Numbered from the stretch's first letter, positions 1 through 11,000 are shown. The stretch is DNA of 64,000 nucleotides from CAZSDW01 sp964605705 (GCA_964605705.1 CAZSDW010000009.1:41607-105606); one strand, 5' to 3'. Translations and numbers: made by a program. The notes: generated from the sequence alone by a model not told the origin.

Positions 1-683
1 CCCTGTTTGGCGCGGTTGGAACAGCAGGGCAGCGCTGCACATCGACCCGCCGGATTATCATTCAAAAATCAGTGAAAGAAAAATTTGTCGGCAGTCTTCT
101 AAAAGCCTACTCCCAGGTACCAATCGGTAATCCGCTGGAAGACGGCGTACTGATGGGACCGCTCATCGATCAATCTGCTATTGATTTGATGATGAACGCG
201 ATCAAAGAGGCAAAGAGAGCCGGAGCAAAATTATTTTATGGTGGAAATCTTTACAAAATCGAAGAGCTGGCAGGTGGATTTTATGTAGAGCCGACGATCA
301 TGGAGGCAAAGAACGAGTATAAGATTGTCCAGGAAGAGACTTTTGCACCGATTCTATATATAATTGAATATGATGATTTTGATGAAGCCATCCGAATTCA
401 CAATGATGTTCCCCAGGGATTAAGCTCGGCGATTTTTACATCGTCGATGCACTACCAGGAACAATTTCTTTCACACGTTGGCTCGGATTGCGGGATTGCA
501 AATGTCAACATTGGGACCTCCGGTGCTGAAATCGGTGGCGCTTTTGGCGGTGAAAAAGATACCGGCGGAGGTCGTGAATCGGGCTCCGATGCCTGGAAAG
601 CTTATATGCGCCGCCAAACCAATACAATTAACTGGGGCAGGGAGCTGCCACTGGCGCAGGGCATTAAATTTGAGGTCGATTAG
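1..683 (+). CDS. ALDH7-family aldehyde dehydrogenase, C-terminal part (5' end outside window)
   Basis: The reading frame is open from the first bases of the window, so this is the C-terminal part of a longer enzyme (the family is about 500 residues). The first visible codons read GAVGTAGQRCTSTRR, the active-site block of aldehyde dehydrogenases with the catalytic Cys in GQRC. The end, with GGAFGGEKDTGGGRESGSD followed by a WKAYMRR-type segment and LPLAQGIKF, is characteristic of family 7 (antiquitin, alpha-aminoadipic semialdehyde dehydrogenase). In this family the enzyme oxidises an aldehyde to an acid with NAD+, usually in lysine catabolism. No lysine genes are visible here, so the exact substrate is inferred. 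A strong terminator follows. Confidence 0.9.
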   Translation, partial: LFGAVGTAGQRCTSTRRIIIQKSVKEKFVGSLLKAYSQVPIGNPLEDGVLMGPLIDQSAIDLMMNAIKEAKRAGAKLFYGGNLYKIEELAGGFYVEPTIMEAKNEYKIVQEETFAPILYIIEYDDFDEAIRIHNDVPQGLSSAIFTSSMHYQEQFLSHVGSDCGIANVNIGTSGAEIGGAFGGEKDTGGGRESGSDAWKAYMRRQTNTINWGRELPLAQGIKFEVD

Positions 684-740
684 CATAAAATATTAGAAAT
701 GGGATAAACGGCTCATCCGTCAAAATTCAGGGGAGAACGC

Positions 741-776
741 AAAGGGCAGGAACTTTACCTGTCCTTTGTTTTTTTT
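741..776 (+). terminator. Rho-independent terminator after the aldehyde dehydrogenase
   Basis: A 10-bp stem AAAGGGCAGG / CCTGTCCTTT (one G-T wobble) encloses a 7-nt loop and is followed by G and eight T. It lies 58 bases after the aldehyde dehydrogenase stop and before rsmI, separating the two transcription units. Confidence 0.85.
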
Positions 777-793
777 AGATGCTAAATTAATCT

Positions 794-1498
794 ATGAGCA
801 ATTCCGGAATTCTCTATATTGTTGCAACTCCGATTGGCAATCTGGATGATATCACTTTGAGGGCGATTGAAATATTGAAATCAGTGGATCTGATCGCCTG
901 TGAAGATACCCGCCATTCATCGAAATTGCTAAGTCATTACAATATATCGACAAAAAAGATTAGTTATTATGATCAAATTGAAGAGCGGCGCAGTAATGAA
1001 ATTGTGCAGAAATTAGGCTCGGGAATGAACATTGCCCTGATCTCCGATGCCGGGACGCCGGGGATCAGCGATCCTGGATTTCGTCTGATCCAAAAGGCGC
1101 TTGAAGCGGAAATTTCGGTGATTCCCATTCCGGGACCTTCTTCAATTCTATCGGCGCTGGTGAGTTCCGGTTTTGCAACCGACCGGTTTACGTTTGAAGG
1201 ATTTTTACCCCGAAAAAAAGGACGAAAAACGCGGCTGGAAGCGCTGGCTGTAGAATCCCGTACGATGATAATATTTGAAAGTCCCCTGCGATTGTTAAAA
1301 ACTCTTGACGATCTCGCTGAATATTTTGGGGAGCGAAATATTTCGATCGGAAGGGAAATGACCAAATACTATGAAGAATATATTCGTGGAACCATATCCG
1401 AAGTTTCAGCATTTTTCAGGGAGAAAAAACCAAAAGGCGAATTTGTCATTGTCATCGAAGGTCTGACGCGCAAAAATAAAAAGCAGGCAACTGACTGA
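794..1498 (+). CDS. rsmI: 16S rRNA (cytidine(1402)-2'-O)-methyltransferase RsmI
   Basis: SAM-dependent methyltransferase of the tetrapyrrole-methylase fold that 2'-O-methylates C1402 in the decoding centre of 16S rRNA. The family signatures are present: YIVATPIGNLDD at residues 8-19, ACEDTRHS at 35-42, DAGTPGISDPG at 85-95 and PIPGPSS at 111-117. At 234 residues it ends early compared with E. coli RsmI (about 286), lacking most of the C-terminal helical extension; such short forms are common. It starts just after the preceding terminator, so it is probably the first gene of its unit, with the DUF362 gene 8 bases downstream. Confidence 0.93.
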   Translation: MSNSGILYIVATPIGNLDDITLRAIEILKSVDLIACEDTRHSSKLLSHYNISTKKISYYDQIEERRSNEIVQKLGSGMNIALISDAGTPGISDPGFRLIQKALEAEISVIPIPGPSSILSALVSSGFATDRFTFEGFLPRKKGRKTRLEALAVESRTMIIFESPLRLLKTLDDLAEYFGERNISIGREMTKYYEEYIRGTISEVSAFFREKKPKGEFVIVIEGLTRKNKKQATD

Positions 1499-1506
1499 AT
1501 AGAATA

Positions 1507-2682
1507 ATGGAAAATTACCAAAACGCCAAATCGGTAGTTGCGCTTGTCAAATGTGAATCTTATGAGATTGAAGAAGTTCGTTCGGGTGTGGCGCTCGGAA
1601 TTGAACTGCTGGGCGGAATCCAAAATATATTCACTGTTGGCGAGAAAAAGATCCTTCTAAAACCCAATGCTTTAATTGGCAAGTCGCCGGAGTTGTGCGT
1701 CACTACCCATCCGACGGTTTTTCAGGCAGTCGCCGAATTTGTCATCAAGGCTGGATTTAAGGTAAGTTATGGTGATTCACCGGCATTTGGCAAACCGGCG
1801 ACCGTGCTGGAAAAGATCGGAATCTCAAAAATAGCAGCAGAATTAGGTGTTCCACTGGCTGACTTTGAAAACGGGGAGTTCGTATCATTTCCCGAAGGTA
1901 AGCGCTACCGGCAGTTTAAAATTGCCCGGGGAGTCTTAGCCAGCGATGGACTTATCAGCCTGCCAAAACTGAAGACTCACAATTTTACAAAAATGACCGG
2001 TTCGGTGAAAAATCAGTTTGGCTGCATCCCCGGTTTTTCAAAACCTGAATTTCATGTGAAATTACCGGATTCCCGGGATTTTTCTGAAATGCTGGTTGAT
2101 CTTAATCGCTTTTTAAAATCCAAACTATTTGTCATGGACGCGATTGAATCGATGGAGGGCAATGGTCCCAGCAGCGGAGATCCAGTCAAGACAAATGTAC
2201 TCCTGTTTTCGACCGATCCCGTTGCAATGGATTCGGTTGCCTGCCGGTTGATTTACCTCAAACCTGAACGAGTGCTGACCAATCTCAGAGGCGCTGATTT
2301 TGGTCTGGGAAAGTTTGAAGAGCAGGAAATAGAAATTATCGGCGAGGATTTGGATCGTTTTATTCAGAAAAGTTTCAAAGTCGATCGCAGCCCTAATCTG
2401 AAAGATGCATCATCCTGGAAATATAAAATTGCCAAAACACTTCTGGCAAATAAACCGGTGATTGATGATAGTTTATGTCGGCGCTGTGGGATGTGTGTCG
2501 ATCAGTGTCCGATGAATCCAAAAGCCATGGCATGGAAAGATAATAATAAAATTGCGCCGCCGGTTTATAATTACGAAAAATGTATCCGCTGTTACTGCTG
2601 TCAGGAAATTTGTCCACATCGATCCATCAGCGTCAGGAAACCTGCTCTGCGAAAACTGGTCGATATATTATATCCATTTTAA
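1507..2682 (+). CDS. DUF362 domain protein with C-terminal 2x[4Fe-4S] ferredoxin domain
   Basis: A 391-residue cytoplasmic-looking protein. Residues 1-290 form a DUF362 domain (blocks LLKPNALIGKSPE, YGDSPAFG, LPKLKTH, GNGPSSGDP). The end carries two ferredoxin-type clusters, CRRCGMCVDQCPMNPKA and CIRCYCCQEICPHRS, each a CxxCxxCxxxC ligand set. DUF362 proteins are poorly understood iron-sulfur-associated proteins; an electron-transfer role is inferred from the clusters. A second DUF362 gene, without ferredoxin clusters but with a Tat signal, lies at 52399-53295. This gene is 8 bases from rsmI and 11 bases from the small membrane gene, so it is probably cotranscribed with both. Confidence 0.85.
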   Translation: MENYQNAKSVVALVKCESYEIEEVRSGVALGIELLGGIQNIFTVGEKKILLKPNALIGKSPELCVTTHPTVFQAVAEFVIKAGFKVSYGDSPAFGKPATVLEKIGISKIAAELGVPLADFENGEFVSFPEGKRYRQFKIARGVLASDGLISLPKLKTHNFTKMTGSVKNQFGCIPGFSKPEFHVKLPDSRDFSEMLVDLNRFLKSKLFVMDAIESMEGNGPSSGDPVKTNVLLFSTDPVAMDSVACRLIYLKPERVLTNLRGADFGLGKFEEQEIEIIGEDLDRFIQKSFKVDRSPNLKDASSWKYKIAKTLLANKPVIDDSLCRRCGMCVDQCPMNPKAMAWKDNNKIAPPVYNYEKCIRCYCCQEICPHRSISVRKPALRKLVDILYPF

Positions 2683-2693
2683 AAAGGGCTTAT

Positions 2694-3071
2694 ATGATCT
2701 GGTTCTACTTTATTGAAGGAATTTTTATTGGGCTTATAGCATTACTGCTGTTTTTTCAAACAGCGCTGGTAAAAAGATTCTTGAATTGGATCAATCAGCG
2801 CAGCCTGTTTATATTGCCTGGAATTTTCGAGATTGTCCTTGGTTTGGCAACCGTATATTTGCGACAGAAAACAGCTCTGAAGGCACTGGTCACAATCGTA
2901 GGACTGATGTTGTTTATCGATGGTGTGTTTTACTTGCTGACTTCAGAAAAGCTGAGTAAAACGTTTGATTGGCTGATGACTCTCGAAGACCGGAGTTTTC
3001 GGACTTACAGCATTTTTATCGTGATTATTTCGCTTGGCTTGTTAGCGGCAGCTTTATTGCCCGTGAAATAA
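2694..3071 (+). CDS. Small integral membrane protein, four predicted TM helices, unknown function
   Basis: A 125-residue hydrophobic protein starting at the ATG at 2694, 11 bases after the DUF362 stop; the frame stays open upstream but only inside the DUF362 gene, so the shorter start is preferred. Four hydrophobic stretches are visible, at roughly residues 2-24, 38-55, 63-82 and 103-122, with a charged SEKLSKTFDW loop before the last. I do not recognise a family with certainty. It probably forms the end of the rsmI-DUF362 operon. Confidence 0.65.
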   Translation: MIWFYFIEGIFIGLIALLLFFQTALVKRFLNWINQRSLFILPGIFEIVLGLATVYLRQKTALKALVTIVGLMLFIDGVFYLLTSEKLSKTFDWLMTLEDRSFRTYSIFIVIISLGLLAAALLPVK

Positions 3072-3128
3072 AATAGATACCGATATTTTTTTAAACCTCT
3101 TTATTACATAAATAAAACGAAAAAATTG

Positions 3129-3157
3129 TTGACAAAAAATCTAATGAATTATATATT
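3129..3157 (+). promoter_or_regulatory. Near-consensus sigma-70 promoter of the alpha-glucan locus
   Basis: TTGACA (3129-3134) and TATATT (3152-3157) are separated by exactly 17 bases, in an A+T-rich gap after the small membrane gene. The -10 box lies about 40 bases before the start codon of the GH13 lipoprotein. This is the best vegetative promoter match I found in the window. Confidence 0.7.
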
Positions 3158-3198
3158 TCAATGTTTAGTAACTCAGATATGAACAACTGTTGAGATGA

Positions 3199-5061
3199 AT
3201 GAAGGCATTAAGAGTGAAAAAACCGGATTTTAACCCTTTTCTTCTGATAGCTATCGCTGGATATTTTTTCATTGCTTGTGCAAATAATTCGCAAAATATC
3301 ACGAATGTACCTGATTGGGCAGTCGATGCAATCTGGTACCAGATTTTTCCAGATCGCTTCTATAATGGTGATCCTGACAACGATCCCACTATTGAGACTT
3401 TAGACGGGACCTGGCCCTACGATCAACAGAATGATTGGGCAATTACACCCTGGACATCCGACTGGTACAAATTACAGCCTTGGGAAGTGCAAAACTCTCA
3501 AGGTTTTTATTATAATGCGCAACTGCGCCGATACGGCGGCGATATTCAGGGGATTATTGACAAACTCGATTATCTCCAGAATTTAGGAGTAAATGCACTG
3601 TACCTGAATCCGGTTTTCGAATCGGCATCTTCCCATAAATATGGCGCCACAATGTATCGGCATATCGATAGTAATTTTGGACCTGATCCGAATGGTGATA
3701 TTGAGATATGGGAGCAAGAAATACCTGACGATCCAGCCAGCTGGGAATGGACCTCAGCGGATAAGCTCTTTTTAAAACTGGTTGATGAGGTTCACAAACG
3801 TAATATGCGAATCATCATTGATGGTGTCTTCAATCATGTTGGAATACCCTTCTGGGCATTTCAGGATGTCAAAAAAAATGGTCAGGAAAGTAAATATCTG
3901 GACTGGTTTATCATTAAAGCTTTCGATGATCCGACGACCAAAGCAAATGAATTCGAATATCAGGGCTGGTATGGTGTTACAGATTTACCGGAGATTCGGG
4001 AAGATGAGCATGGCGCCGTTGAGAGTTTTCGAAACCATATCAAACATATCATTCGGCGCTGGATGGACCCCAATGGTGATGGTGACCCATCTGATGGGAT
4101 TGACGGGTGGCGCCTGGATGTTGCAGATATGGTTAGCAAGGATTTCTGGCGTGATTTTCGAAAATGGGTTCGCGCTATTAATCCGAATGCTTACCTGACC
4201 GGGGAAGTCTGGTGGGAAAATTTCATGGATAATGTCATGCTCGATGCTTCACCCTGGCTTCAAGGCGATATCTTTGACGCTGTCATGAATTACCGTTTTG
4301 CCGATGCGATGTTAAAAGCGTTTGTCGATGAGAAGAATCAAATCACTCCAAGTCAGTTAGATTCATTGCTGGGATTTGTCCGCAATAAATATCCGAAAAA
4401 TAATCAAAGAGTTCTGATGGATCTCATGGGCAGTCACGATACAGAGCGATTTGCCTCCTCGACAGCAAATCCCGATCGTTGGATTGACCATGCCTCCAAT
4501 TTGCAATACGATCCCATGTTTGAGATCCGAAAACCTGATGCCCATGAACATCAACTTCAAAGGGTAATCCTTGTGTTTCAGTTTTGCTATATTGGTGCTC
4601 CATATATCTATTATGGTGATGAAGTCGGTATGTGGGGTGCCGATGATCCGGATTGCCGGAAACCAATGATCTGGGAAGAATTTACCTATGAACCTGAACA
4701 GACTCACCCCTTTGACCTCAGTCGTCCGACCGACACTGTCGAAATCGATCATGAACTGCTTGAATATTATAAAGGAATAATTAATCTTCGCAAACAGTAC
4801 GAATCTCTTCGACATGGTGAGTATCAGACCGTTCTGACTGATGATGATCAATCGTTGTTCGCTTTTGAAAGGTGGACGAAAGACGAGAGAATTCGTGCAA
4901 TATTCAACTTATCGAATGAAATAAAGGAAATTCCGATTGCATCGTTTTTAACGGATGCCAATCAGTGGAAATGTATCTGGGGGAGTTCCGATCAGCAATA
5001 TCGACTCGGTCCGAAATCAGCGAAAATCTTTTTAAAAATAAAATCTTCAATTCATACTTAG
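3199..5061 (+). CDS. GH13 alpha-amylase-family lipoprotein (cyclomaltodextrinase/neopullulanase-like)
   Basis: A 620-residue glycoside hydrolase family 13 enzyme acting on alpha-1,4-glucans. The N-terminus has a hydrophobic segment ending in FFIAC, a lipobox-like site, so it is probably a surface or periplasmic lipoprotein. The four GH13 regions are intact: DGVFNHVG (region I), GWRLDVAD (II, nucleophile Asp), TGEVWW (III, acid/base Glu) and MGSHDTERF (IV). The DAIWYQIFPDRFYNGDP opening and the YYGDEVGMWG segment fit the cyclomaltodextrinase/neopullulanase subgroup. It is the first gene of the starch locus, behind a strong promoter, and is followed by a 230-base gap before the TonB receptor. 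Confidence 0.9.
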   Translation: MKALRVKKPDFNPFLLIAIAGYFFIACANNSQNITNVPDWAVDAIWYQIFPDRFYNGDPDNDPTIETLDGTWPYDQQNDWAITPWTSDWYKLQPWEVQNSQGFYYNAQLRRYGGDIQGIIDKLDYLQNLGVNALYLNPVFESASSHKYGATMYRHIDSNFGPDPNGDIEIWEQEIPDDPASWEWTSADKLFLKLVDEVHKRNMRIIIDGVFNHVGIPFWAFQDVKKNGQESKYLDWFIIKAFDDPTTKANEFEYQGWYGVTDLPEIREDEHGAVESFRNHIKHIIRRWMDPNGDGDPSDGIDGWRLDVADMVSKDFWRDFRKWVRAINPNAYLTGEVWWENFMDNVMLDASPWLQGDIFDAVMNYRFADAMLKAFVDEKNQITPSQLDSLLGFVRNKYPKNNQRVLMDLMGSHDTERFASSTANPDRWIDHASNLQYDPMFEIRKPDAHEHQLQRVILVFQFCYIGAPYIYYGDEVGMWGADDPDCRKPMIWEEFTYEPEQTHPFDLSRPTDTVEIDHELLEYYKGIINLRKQYESLRHGEYQTVLTDDDQSLFAFERWTKDERIRAIFNLSNEIKEIPIASFLTDANQWKCIWGSSDQQYRLGPKSAKIFLKIKSSIHT

Positions 5062-5291
5062 GATAAATTGAAAAATAAAAAATACATTGATGCAAAATCA
5101 GCGCTAGAAGAATCTAAATATGGTCAAGGATAATTCCGCCGGGCTTATCTCAAAATTAGCTACGAAATATCTCAGGTTTCTATTAAATTGATCCTCAAAA
5201 TCACATATCAAATGTTGGTATTAAAACTTCAAAAAACGAATCCTCTCTCCTTAAGAATTCGTCCATATATTTTGCCAACGAGGAGATGCCA

Positions 5292-8084
5292 ATGAAATCA
5301 ATAACTCGATATTTTATCAGTTTAATGCTGATCACATCCGTCCTTTTTGCCGGAACAAGTGGTAAAATTACCGGCAGAGTAGTGGATGCGGAAACAGGCG
5401 AACCGCTGATTGGCTGTAACCTCGTTCTTGAGGGTACTTATATGGGAGCGGCAACTGATCTAAATGGGAATTACATGATTCTCAATGCTCCTCCAGGAGA
5501 GTATCGACTGAGAGCGCAAATGATTGGTTATCAGACGAAGATTGTTGAGGGCGTGATAGTATCGATAGACCTGACTACATCGTTGGATTTCGATCTCGGG
5601 ACGGAAGTAATTACCGGAGAAGAAGTCATTGTAACTGCCCAGCGAAAAATGATTGTCAAAGATATGACTGCCACAGCCTCTCATATGCGGGCGGAAGAAC
5701 TGGAAGGTCTTCCGATCACCGAGGTTTCCGAAGCGCTGGAAATGCAGGCGGGTTACGTCGATGGCAGTTTACGCGGCGGCAGGAAAGGTGAAGTTGCTTA
5801 CCTGATCGATGGAATTCCGGTGACCGATTCCTATGATCGCGCATCGGTTGTTGATGTGAATAAAAATATGGTTCAGGAGCTCCAGGTTATTTCCGGTGCT
5901 TTTAATGCCGAATATGGCAAGGTAATGTCCGGGATTGTGAATATCACGACCAAACAAGGCAATAACAATTTCGGTGCTTCGATAGAAACATATTTCGGTG
6001 ATTACCTGAGCAGTCATGATAATATTTTTGACAATATTACTCAATTCAATCCAATCAGTATTCGCAACTTTGAGGGTAATATCTTCGGACCGATTATAAA
6101 AGATAAACTGTTTTACTATTTAAACGCCCGAAATATCTACTTCGGTGGCTGGCAGCAGGGGCAGCGACGATTCAATCCCTCTGCGATTATTTTTTATAAC
6201 ATGGAAGGTAATCCGATTCTCTTTGATTCGACCAGTATGCAAGGAGATAACAAGTGGGTCGATATGAACTGGAATCAGAAACTCTACCTGCAGGGGCAAT
6301 TGATCTACCGGATGTCAGATAAAAGTAAACTTTTTTACAGTTTCTTCTATGACAATAAGGATTACCAGGATTATGATAGAGTCTTTAAGTATAATCCAGA
6401 CGGAATGTTGCAAAAAAACCTGACCGGCACGACTCACCTGTTGAAGTATCAGCATCAACTCTCTTCAAATACCTTTTTCACAATTGCCGGTTCTTACTAT
6501 AACCGGACTTATACTGGACGCCTGTCTTCCGAATCATCCTATAACGATTCTACTACTTATGTACATCCGTATTACCTGCTTGATTATCCTTATCAATTTC
6601 ACGTGGGTGGAACTCAAAACAATCATGAATACCGGGACAGTGGCACCTATTTGGGTAAATTTGATATTACTTCGCAGATTAACCGATATCACCAGGTAAA
6701 AATTGGCGGAGAGTACCGTGCCCACGATCTCTCGCTGGTTAATTATGAAATTCGTCCGGAAGCCGGTGAAAATTATGTGGATTTTTCGACAGGTCTGGAT
6801 ATTCCCACGTCGTTCAGTCCGTATATCCACCCGACTATTTTAGATGACAGTACCGTGTATCATAGTTCATACGAACATAATCCCACCGAATTTGCCTTTT
6901 TTATTCAGGATAAAATGGAATTTTCGGAGATCATTATCAACGCCGGCATCCGTGTGGATTATTTCAATCCGGATGGTGTCATCCTGGCAGACCCGAGTGA
7001 TCCTGAAATCTATGATCCCATCAAGCCGGGTAACCGCTATCACGATTTAAATGAAAATGGCGTTCAGGATGCCGGTGAACCATCCGTAACGTACGCTGAG
7101 CGGCTGGAATACTGGTATAAGGACGCTTCGGGGAAATTTCAATTGAGTCCGAGAGTTGGAATTTCATTTCCAATCAGTGATCGGGGAGTCTTCCATTTTT
7201 CTTATGGACATTTTTTCCAGATACCAAATTTTACCTACCTTTATCAGAATCCGGAATTTGAACTGGGTTCCGGTACCGGAAATCAGGGAGTGGTTGGTAA
7301 TGCCGATTTGAAACCGGAGCAGACCATTGTAGGAGAAATCGGTGTTCAGCAACAGCTGACATCGAATCTGTCCCTGGATGTAACCGCTTATGTAAAAGAT
7401 ATCCGTGATCTGACCGGCACACGGGCGGATGAGATTGAAGTTTTCGGAGGTTCAGCGACCTACAGTAAACTGGTGAACAGTGATTTTGGTGTGGTCAAGG
7501 GAATTACCATTGCCCTGAATCAGCAGAATCCCAATGGACTCTATACCAGTATCGATTATACTCTTCAGATTGCCAGCGGAACCGCCTCTGATCCGGAAGC
7601 CTACCGGAACGCGATTAGTGGCGGTTCGGAACCGGAAGTTCAATTGAATCCGCTGAACTGGGATCAGCGTCATACAATTAACGGTACGATGGGGTACAAC
7701 GCCGCTCAATTCGGAGCAAATTTCATTGCTCGTTATGGTAGCGGACTGCCCTATACGCCCCGGCGAACTGAGGATATAACTTCACTCCTGACTAACGCCG
7801 GCGTCAAACCGTCCACCTTTTCGATCGATGTACGGGCTTATTACCGTCTGAAAATTGCCGGGCTGGATGGTGAAGTTTTTCTCAGAGTCATGAATTTGCT
7901 GGATAATCTTAATGAAGTTAATGTATATGATGATACCGGGCGGGCGGGTTTTACTACCGATGAAGAGCGAATCAGGCAATTGAATATAAGTACGCCGGTG
8001 AATTCGGTAAAAGAGTACTTTGTAAATTCAACCCATTATTCTGAGCCTCGTCGAATTGAAATTGGATTAAGGATTAGTCTATGA
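5292..8084 (+). CDS. TonB-dependent outer-membrane receptor with N-terminal carboxypeptidase-regulatory-like domain
   Basis: About 930 residues. The ATG at 5292 is preferred over the in-frame ATG at 5286 because GAGGAG (5280-5285) is then a well-spaced ribosome-binding site. After a signal peptide ending in FAGTSG, residues 25-105 form a CarboxypepD_reg-like domain (GKITGRVVDAETGEPL). A plug domain follows (YLIDGIPVTDSYDR, FNAEYGKVMSGIVNITTK), then a beta-barrel ending in RRIEIGLRISL. It probably imports maltodextrins or a starch breakdown product in a TonB/ExbBD-energised way; the substrate is inferred only from the neighbours. No SusD-type partner is next to it. Its stop overlaps the next start (ATGA). 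Confidence 0.88.
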   Translation: MKSITRYFISLMLITSVLFAGTSGKITGRVVDAETGEPLIGCNLVLEGTYMGAATDLNGNYMILNAPPGEYRLRAQMIGYQTKIVEGVIVSIDLTTSLDFDLGTEVITGEEVIVTAQRKMIVKDMTATASHMRAEELEGLPITEVSEALEMQAGYVDGSLRGGRKGEVAYLIDGIPVTDSYDRASVVDVNKNMVQELQVISGAFNAEYGKVMSGIVNITTKQGNNNFGASIETYFGDYLSSHDNIFDNITQFNPISIRNFEGNIFGPIIKDKLFYYLNARNIYFGGWQQGQRRFNPSAIIFYNMEGNPILFDSTSMQGDNKWVDMNWNQKLYLQGQLIYRMSDKSKLFYSFFYDNKDYQDYDRVFKYNPDGMLQKNLTGTTHLLKYQHQLSSNTFFTIAGSYYNRTYTGRLSSESSYNDSTTYVHPYYLLDYPYQFHVGGTQNNHEYRDSGTYLGKFDITSQINRYHQVKIGGEYRAHDLSLVNYEIRPEAGENYVDFSTGLDIPTSFSPYIHPTILDDSTVYHSSYEHNPTEFAFFIQDKMEFSEIIINAGIRVDYFNPDGVILADPSDPEIYDPIKPGNRYHDLNENGVQDAGEPSVTYAERLEYWYKDASGKFQLSPRVGISFPISDRGVFHFSYGHFFQIPNFTYLYQNPEFELGSGTGNQGVVGNADLKPEQTIVGEIGVQQQLTSNLSLDVTAYVKDIRDLTGTRADEIEVFGGSATYSKLVNSDFGVVKGITIALNQQNPNGLYTSIDYTLQIASGTASDPEAYRNAISGGSEPEVQLNPLNWDQRHTINGTMGYNAAQFGANFIARYGSGLPYTPRRTEDITSLLTNAGVKPSTFSIDVRAYYRLKIAGLDGEVFLRVMNLLDNLNEVNVYDDTGRAGFTTDEERIRQLNISTPVNSVKEYFVNSTHYSEPRRIEIGLRISL

Positions 8085-11000
8085 AGCAAAAAAAGATCAG
8101 AACCTCAATTTATGCGATGCTTGCTGTGTATTTTAGCGTGGCAACGGTTTCAATTTTTGCTCAAAGCGGTCGTGAATACCGAAGAACTGCCATCCATAAC
8201 GGTAATCTGGTGCGAACGGTATTTGGCAACTGGGGAGTGATCGGGCAGCCGTCCAACAAAGGTCCCCGAGGCGCCTGGCTTTTTGATACCAATGGATATA
8301 TCGGTGATGTCAGTCCGATCGTTGGTGTTGAAGTGAAATATTTTGATCAGGCAATTGATACAACGATCAAATTTCATAGTGTGGTCGTGTGTCCGATCGA
8401 TCGCCCATCCACCGGTACGGAAGAATCACCAACCGGAAAACAGTGGGGTTTTGAACCGGTCTCCGGGTATTTCAATGAAAATTACGAAAAAGTTGCCATG
8501 AGTACCGATCCAGTTTCCTGGCCATCCTATTGGCCGGATAAGCAGAATGATCCCGAAGATTCAGGTTGGCCGGGACAATGGAACGGATTTTTTGGAAAAG
8601 GTGTGACCAATGCCGATCAGGAAAGTTACTTTGTCATGGACGATAATAATGACGAAGAGTTCAATTTTAAGGATAATAATAATGTCTTGCTGCCAAAAGG
8701 TGGATTTGGTGTGGAATTTAAACCGGACAGCACCAACATGGTTCGAAATGGACTGGGACTGGAAGTCAAGGTCAGAGGCATGCAATGGGCACAGTTTTTA
8801 GCTGCGGATGTCATTTTCTGGCTCTATGAAATTTCCAACCACAGTACAACCAACTATGATAAAGTTGTATTCGGGATGCTGGCGGGAACCTATAACGGGG
8901 TGACCGGAACAGATGACAGTCCCCAGGAATACAATGACGATTATTCCTTTTTTGATGTTCAGCGGGACTTGACCTATACCGGTGATTACCCGAATAATAA
9001 CAGCCGGAATCCGAAATGGCAGGGTCCGGCGGGAATGGTGGGGTATGCTTTTCTTGAAAGTCCCGGCAATCCTTACGATGGTATCGATAATGATGGTGAT
9101 AATCGAGAGGATGGCGCTAATCCAGGATCAAACCTAATTTTTACGGCTCCCTATTTTCAGGAAACTGATTTTGATACGATTATATATGATATCGGTGATG
9201 AAATCGTCATAATTGATAACGATTTTGAACGATCAGTTGTCACTATCACTCAGGACACCCAGATCGTACGAACCCGCGGTTTGACCTTGACAATTATCGC
9301 GGGTGAGACCAAGCTGGTTGAGGGAAATTTTCTGGAAGACGGATCAGTCAATACGAATGTCTATGATGGTGTTGATAATGACCTGGATGGCTTAATTGAC
9401 GAAAACTATTTGCTGCATTATCGTCAAAGACGGGTTGATCAGGATGGGATTGTTCTTTTCGATACGCTGAATCCGGTTGCCTACAAAGATTTTCGCAGTG
9501 GATTGGGAGTTGACGATCCGCTGATTGACGAGCGTCGTGATGATGGGATTGACAACGACGGTGACTGGAATCCCGATTTTGATGATGTCGGCGCCGATGG
9601 AAAAGACGGAACATTTGATTATGGTGAGGGCGATGAACGGGCGACCCTGGGTGAACCTAATTTTGATAAAACCGATGTTGATGAATCCGATCAGATTGGA
9701 TTAACCAGTTTTAACTATTTTACTCCGGCGAATCTCTATCCGGTCAAGGATGATGAAAAACTCTGGGACTGGCTGCAACCGGGTTATTTTGAAGTGCCCT
9801 CCAGTATTCAGAACAACAAACCGGTAGCTGGTGAGGATGGCGACTTTATCTATGGTTCAGCCTATTTTCCACTGCCCGCCGGAAAAACCGAACGGTTTTC
9901 ACTGGCATTGGTTTACGGGCATGATATTGATGATTTATTGAAGAACCGCGAGACTGTTCAAAAAATCTACAACAGCGATTATCGTTTTCCGCAGCCCCCG
10001 GATAAACCGGTTGTCAGTGCTGCCATAGATGATGGTCAGGTAACGCTTTACTGGGATCGTAAATCCGAGGATAGTATCGATCCGGTGACCAAGGAGCGGG
10101 ATTTTGAAGGTTACAAAATATATAAGGCGTCTGATCCGGATTTTACTGATGCCTTTGTCGTCACGAATGTCAACGGAGTTGTGACCGGGTACCGACCCAT
10201 CGCTCAGTTTGACAAGAAGAATGGCATTGAAGGTATTTTCGAGCCAAGTTCGGATCTTTACCAGCAGGCAGAAGGATTTACCTTTAATCTTGGATCGGAA
10301 ACGGGCTTGCAGCATACCTATGTTGATAATGATGTTCAGAATGGTCGCCAGTATTATTATGCCGTTGTCGCCTATGATCATGGTGATGTTGAGAATGATA
10401 TTTTCCCATCGGAAAATACAAAATTCATCTCCGTTCAGAATGACGGCAGTGTCATCACTGACGTGAATACGATCGTGGTCCGTCCGGGTCCACCGGTCGC
10501 TGGATACAAGGGGCAAAATTCTGATAGACGGCTGGCACATCTGGCTGGTCCCGCCACAGGTTCAATTCAATATTCTGTCGTTGATGAAAAAGCGCTGACC
10601 GGTCATACCTACCGGGTATTTTTTACCGATACTGCCACGGACAGCATTGACAATGACAACGACTGGGATCCGCTGGTAGATGATATCGGAAACGGATTAG
10701 CCGATCCTGATCCCACCGCCAATAATGGTATTCCTAACGTCGGTGAACCGGATTTTGACTGGATGGATCCTGATGAATTTGCACCGAAAACATCGACCTA
10801 TTCGATCATGGATTTAAATGGTTTCACTGAGACGGTTACCCTTGACACGAGTTATCATGCATTGACAAAGATGAATATCGAAATAACGTCGATGTTGATA
10901 TCTCCGGTGGCAGATCCCGGGAATTATCTCGATGTGGATGCGCATTTTGATTTTATCATGCGGACCAGTAAAATTCGGATCAAACCTTCAAGTTCACTGG

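Noticed and set aside
1507..2682. Link between this DUF362-ferredoxin gene and the AmmeMemoRadiSam operon as one system
   Set aside because: It is 50 kb away in an operon with rsmI and lacks a Tat signal; shared domain alone is not enough.
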